18,387 bases of DNA from JBBSQE01 sp038258095 (GTDB lineage: Bacteria > Actinomycetota > Thermoleophilia > Solirubrobacterales > 70-9): positions 1 through 18,387 of the forward strand of contig JBBSQE010000033.1 of assembly GCA_038258095.1 (NCBI GenBank). Reading direction: 5' to 3'. Positions 15,781 through 18,387 of this stretch are shown piece after piece (positions within the stretch are counted from its first letter, which is position 1; each line of letters opens with the position of its first letter). Under the pieces are notes generated by a model. That model was not told where the DNA came from and ran no database searches. It worked only from the letters and a program-made list of their open reading frames with translations. Made by a program: the position numbers and the translations under genes.

Positions 15781-16350
15781 ATGCCGAGGCCCTTGACCTC
15801 CTCGACCGACACGCTCCGATCCGCGCTGCTCACCCCCGAGACCGCCGCGGCCATGGATGCGCACGGCCGAACCGAGGCAGCCGTGCTCCTGCCGCTCTAC
15901 GGCTGGCCCGAGAACCCCGGCCTGGTGTTCACCGAGCGACGGGCGGACCTGCGGCGCCACGCCGGCGAGATCTCATTCCCCGGCGGCCGCCAGGACGAGC
16001 CCGACGAGGATCTCCGCGCCACCGCGCTTCGCGAGGCCGAGGAGGAGATCGGCCTCCGCCCCAGCGGCGTCGAGATGATCGGCGCCCTGCCCCCGGTCGG
16101 CACCTTCGTCACTTCCTACCGGGTGCACCCCTTCGTCGGGCTGATTGCGCCGGACATCGAGTTCACCCCGCAGCCGACCGAGGTCGAGTCGATCCTCACC
16201 GTCACGCTCGCGGAGCTGCGCGACGCCCACAAGATGAAGCGCCTGATCCGCCGCGGCGTCCCGATCCGGACCCCCACCTACGCGGTCGGCGAGCAGATGA
16301 TCTGGGGCGCCACGGCAAGGATCCTCGGCGAGCTCCTCGCACGGGTATAG
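15781..16350 (+). CDS. Nudix hydrolase, CoA pyrophosphatase (NudL/UPF0035) type
   Basis: A 189-residue Nudix protein. The Nudix box is REAEEEIGL at 84-92 with E76 eight residues before R84. The glycine end is FPGGRQ, as in CoA pyrophosphatases, where spacing is slightly altered. Immediately before it lies the UPF0035 signature, visible as FTERRADLRRHAGEISFPGG (50-69). This family hydrolyses CoA and its derivatives to phosphopantetheine and 3',5'-ADP with Mg2+/Mn2+. The C-terminal PTYAVGEQMIWGATARIL is also typical. The ATG lacks a clear Shine-Dalgarno. A weak CAACTT box lies seven bases before the ATG and might mark a leaderless start. A strong hairpin follows the gene. Confidence 0.93.
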   Translation: MPRPLTSSTDTLRSALLTPETAAAMDAHGRTEAAVLLPLYGWPENPGLVFTERRADLRRHAGEISFPGGRQDEPDEDLRATALREAEEEIGLRPSGVEMIGALPPVGTFVTSYRVHPFVGLIAPDIEFTPQPTEVESILTVTLAELRDAHKMKRLIRRGVPIRTPTYAVGEQMIWGATARILGELLARV

Positions 16351-16374
16351 CCGCGACTCCCCGAACGGGTGTTG

Positions 16375-16416
16375 GTTGTGGATCTAGGGGCGCCAGAGCG
16401 CCGCCAGATCCACAAC
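16375..16416 (+). terminator. Strong hairpin downstream of the Nudix gene
   Basis: Perfect 11-bp arms (GTTGTGGATCT at 16375-16385, AGATCCACAAC at 16406-16416) enclose an inner GGCGC/GCGCC stem with a CAGA loop and two further G-C pairs, about 18 bp in total with single-base bulges. It lies 24 bases after the Nudix stop. No T-tract follows immediately. Termination is the simplest reading; a protein-binding palindrome is possible. The remaining intergenic bases to 16508 hold no other feature I can support. Confidence 0.6.
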
Positions 16417-16508
16417 GATCGGCTCGCCGGCCGGCCGGGTCGTAGTTGGATTTTACGGCCTGCCGAATCACCCCATCCCGATGGCGCGGGACGGAACCGG
16501 TAGAAATA

Positions 16509-17105
16509 ATGCCCGTGCCGACCCCTCCCACCGAACCGGCTGACCTCGGCCCCGAGCATGCCCCGGGCCGCCACGGGCGGGCGCGAACGCTCGCACGCCG
16601 CCGCTCCGATGGCGAGCAGCTGACCGACTACGAAGGGCGCCTGCTGGCCGCGCACGTCGCAGCCTGCGAACGATGCAGGGAATGGACCGAGGCCCTCCCC
16701 TCACCGGTTGCGGCTGGACAAGCGACCCCCTCGCGAGATACGGTTGTGTTCGTGGACGCTTCAGGCGCCAGCGGGTCTGGGGAGGCCCGGCAGGAGAACT
16801 CAGAGGACGCCGATTCCGCGCGTCGGTCCGGTGTGACCCCGGTTGCCAAGGGCGAGGAGGTCGACGAGTCGGAGCTCGATGCGATGGGCCGGCCGAAGCG
16901 GCGCGCCGTCGTCGGCCAAGGCTACGGTCCCACGAAGGCCCGGCAGGTGCTCTCCTACGCGGCGGCGGTCGCCGTGATAATCGGGCTCTACTTCGGCGCG
17001 ATATTCGCCGTCAGTAAGCTCGACACCGCCCCCGCCAACGACAAGCCGCAGGCGCCGTGGGCCCAGAAGGGCGCCCCCCAGACTCCGCCGCAGCGCTTCC
17101 AATAA
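16509..17105 (+). CDS. zf-HC2-like single-pass membrane protein (anti-sigma-like)
   Basis: A 198-residue protein from the ATG at 16509; an in-frame GTG at 16515 is an alternative. Residues 33-60 read RSDGEQLTDYEGRLLAAHVAACERC in two adjoining parts, matching the zf-HC2 / anti-sigma zinc-binding pattern H-x3-C-x2-C (H49, C53, C56). A low-complexity acidic linker follows. One membrane helix at about 147-169 (VLSYAAAVAVIIGLYFGAIF) leads to a Pro/Gln-rich tail of some 28 residues. The arrangement resembles an anti-sigma factor with cytosolic N-terminus, but no ECF sigma gene adjoins it, so the role is unproven. The upstream sequence TAGAAAT sits almost on the start codon. Convergent with the Rossmann gene 12 bases away. 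Confidence 0.75.
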   Translation: MPVPTPPTEPADLGPEHAPGRHGRARTLARRRSDGEQLTDYEGRLLAAHVAACERCREWTEALPSPVAAGQATPSRDTVVFVDASGASGSGEARQENSEDADSARRSGVTPVAKGEEVDESELDAMGRPKRRAVVGQGYGPTKARQVLSYAAAVAVIIGLYFGAIFAVSKLDTAPANDKPQAPWAQKGAPQTPPQRFQ

Positions 17106-17117
17106 CCGCCCCGGCGC

Positions 17118-17606
17118 TCAGCCGACGAGGCTCGCCGCCGCATCGCGCATCGCCGTGAGCCAGACGTCCGCCTCATCCGGCCGAGCTTCGATGACCCGCA
17201 CCGGAATCCGCCAGGTCGCCCCGGCTTTGCTCACTGAGGCGGCGCCCCCGCGAAGCAACTCCTGCGCCACCGCCCCAGCACCCTCATAGACGAACCCGCG
17301 CACCGGTGTGTCCACCAGGCGCTCCAGGAGTCCCTCGAGCCGTGATCCATGGATCGCCGCGACATCGTCCGGCTCTCCCGTCGCATTGCCGAGCAGCCAG
17401 AAGACGACCGCCACGTCCCCGACCTCGTCGAGGACCGTCCCCGGCTTCACGGGGTCCGCGACGACGGCCTGGAGCCCATCGCACTCGATCGCATCGAGCC
17501 GGCCAGCCGAACGCGTCGTGCCCCGCACGACCCAGCCGTCCTCGAGAAGCGCGCGGCCCAGCGCCCTCCCCCGGCCCCCGCAGCCAACGATCAACGCCCG
17601 TGCCAC
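17118..17606 (-). CDS. NAD(P)-binding Rossmann protein, epimerase-like
   Basis: A compact 162-residue protein. It begins ARALIVGCGGRGRALGRALL, with the dinucleotide-binding GxGxxGxxxG at 8-17, then VVRGTTRSAGRLDAI, where the basic residues favour NADP(H). The rest (VAVVFWLLGNATGEPDD, GFVYEGAGAV) resembles the first half of NAD-dependent epimerase/NmrA-like folds. It is shorter than a full epimerase and lacks a visible YxxxK catalytic pair, so it may be a binding or regulatory protein rather than an enzyme. The start is GTG at 17606; AAGGCGAG a few bases before it is a fair ribosome site. It follows the small membrane protein by 21 bases on the same strand, probably one operon. Confidence 0.8.
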   Translation of the reverse strand: MARALIVGCGGRGRALGRALLEDGWVVRGTTRSAGRLDAIECDGLQAVVADPVKPGTVLDEVGDVAVVFWLLGNATGEPDDVAAIHGSRLEGLLERLVDTPVRGFVYEGAGAVAQELLRGGAASVSKAGATWRIPVRVIEARPDEADVWLTAMRDAAASLVG

Positions 17607-17627
17607 GAATCTCGCCTTGCCGGAGGG

Positions 17628-17921
17628 TCAGGCCCCGCCGAAGGGCCCGCGGCCCTTGAGACGGTTGAGCTCGTCCTCCTTGACCTTGTTGCGCAGGTCT
17701 CGCTCGGTCATCTCGGGTGCGCCCCGGCGCCGGCGCATCGCGTTCTGGGCGTCGATCATCTGGCGGATGTCGTCCTCCTCGAGCTGTGCCTCGACCTCGT
17801 AGGAGCGAGTCGGCTTCCAGTCGACGAGATCAGCGCCGCTGCCGGGATAGAAATGCCCGACGAGGACGAGGACGCCGATCAGGAACGCCAGCATCGCAAG
17901 CGTGCCCAAAATAAATCCCAT
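17628..17921 (-). CDS. Small single-pass membrane protein of unknown function
   Basis: A 97-residue protein from the ATG at 17921. The frame is open to 18017, but that region belongs to the divergent gene and promoter. The N-terminus is a membrane segment (GFILGTLAMLAFLIGVLVLV, residues 2-21). A cytosolic or external part of about 75 residues follows, charged and probably helical: EAQLEEDDIRQMIDAQNAM, RRRRGAPEMTERDL and KVKEDELNRLKGRGPF. I do not recognise a named family. A -10 match TATCCT lies eight bases before the ATG, suggesting a leaderless or nearly leaderless transcript. It is divergent from the class IV aminotransferase and upstream of the Rossmann gene. Confidence 0.75.
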   Translation of the reverse strand: MGFILGTLAMLAFLIGVLVLVGHFYPGSGADLVDWKPTRSYEVEAQLEEDDIRQMIDAQNAMRRRRGAPEMTERDLRNKVKEDELNRLKGRGPFGGA

Positions 17922-17929
17922 GCACCGGC

Positions 17930-17939
17930 AGGATACCCT
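17930..17939. promoter_or_regulatory. Overlapping divergent -10 boxes
   Basis: AGGATACCCT reads TACCCT on the plus strand (17934-17939, seven bases before ATG 17947) and TATCCT on the minus strand (17935-17930, eight bases before ATG 17921). The two boxes share the central TA, so one near-palindromic element may serve both directions. No clear -35 is seen on either side. Confidence 0.45.
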
Positions 17940-17946
17940 CGGCGTC

Positions 17947-18387
17947 ATGTCCGCACCGGAATTGGCGAGCATCAACGGCGAGATCATCCCCACCGCCGAG
18001 GCCATGGTTCCGCTCAAGGACGACGGGTTCTACCGCGGAGACGGGGCTTTCGAGGTCATCAAGCTCTACACCGGGCGGCCCTTCGCGCTTCCCGAGCACG
18101 TCGAGCGGCTGAGCCGCTCCGCCGGGTCGCTCGAGCTCGAGTTCGACGTCGGCGGCTTCACACGTGAGATCGCCGCCCTGCTCGCGGAATTCGGGGACGG
18201 GGACGGGCAGCTCCGCCTGATCGTCACGCGTGGCGGCGCCCGCTACGCGATGACCGAGCCGCTCCCCTCCTATCCCGAGACCACGACCGTGGCCACGATC
18301 ACCTACCAGCCGACGGTGATCCTCAACGGAGTCAAGTCGCTCTCCTATGCGGCGAACATGCAGTCCACCCGCCTGGCCCAGGCCCAG
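17947..18387 (+). CDS. Class IV PLP aminotransferase / ADC lyase (partial)
   Basis: The first 147 residues of a fold-type IV PLP enzyme; the gene continues past the right edge. It opens with ASINGEIIPTAEAMVPLKDDGFYRGDGAFE in two adjoining parts, the family's usual start, followed by RPFALPEHVERLSRSAGSL and LRLIVTRGG. The Schiff-base lysine is K130 in NGVKSLSYAANMQ, a motif shared by branched-chain aminotransferases, D-amino-acid aminotransferases and aminodeoxychorismate lyases. The visible part cannot separate these. The ATG at 17947 stands seven bases after a TACCCT -10 match, with no Shine-Dalgarno between, consistent with leaderless translation. No damage is visible in the part present. 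Confidence 0.92.
   Translation, partial: MSAPELASINGEIIPTAEAMVPLKDDGFYRGDGAFEVIKLYTGRPFALPEHVERLSRSAGSLELEFDVGGFTREIAALLAEFGDGDGQLRLIVTRGGARYAMTEPLPSYPETTTVATITYQPTVILNGVKSLSYAANMQSTRLAQAQ

Overview
The window is about 18.4 kb of very GC-rich, densely packed bacterial chromosome. Several traits suggest a high-GC actinobacterium, possibly of the Thermoleophilia/Solirubrobacterales type: an F420-type luciferase-like oxidoreductase, a DUF1015 protein, frequent GTG/TTG starts, a tRNA gene without an encoded CCA, and several genes whose -10 box lies only 6-8 bases before the start codon, as in leaderless mRNAs. The lineage is inferred from style and gene content; there is no rRNA or other marker gene here.

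Layout. (1) 1-1388, minus: a MarR-family regulator overlapping an ABC exporter subunit that runs off the left edge. (2) 1413-1443: a 31-bp inverted repeat between marR and lon that covers the -35 regions of both divergent promoters, so it is a likely MarR operator. (3) 1502-6591, plus: Lon protease, a CPA1-type Na+/H+ antiporter and a class I/II aminotransferase. (4) 6658-7553, minus: a SAM methyltransferase translationally coupled to a 33-codon ORF with a leaderless-type promoter. (5) 7721-8887, minus: a disturbed locus in which tRNA-Pro(UGG) sits between an L,D-transpeptidase lacking its own start and signal peptide and a frameshifted, shortened HTH/LAGLIDADG-like gene. (6) 8894-14970, plus: an SOS-box-like palindrome, then a tight run of seven genes: DUF1015, LLM oxidoreductase, L-Asp/Glu-type racemase, cob(I)alamin adenosyltransferase, OsmC, SDR and MFS. 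(7) 14993-16350: a divergent pair, a SAM methyltransferase (minus) and a CoA-pyrophosphatase-type Nudix hydrolase (plus), the latter followed by a strong hairpin. (8) 16509-18387: a zf-HC2-like single-pass membrane protein (plus), a small membrane protein plus Rossmann protein pair (minus), and a class IV aminotransferase (plus, cut by the right edge) sharing an overlapping -10 region with that minus pair.

Most genes are ordinary housekeeping or accessory metabolism. I see no CRISPR array, insertion sequence, phage module or convincing new multi-gene defence system. The observations most worth checking are the marR/lon palindrome, the tRNA-Pro junction flanked by two damaged genes, the DUF1015 gene whose conserved N-terminus begins at ATC, the SOS-like box, and the recurring leaderless promoter layout.
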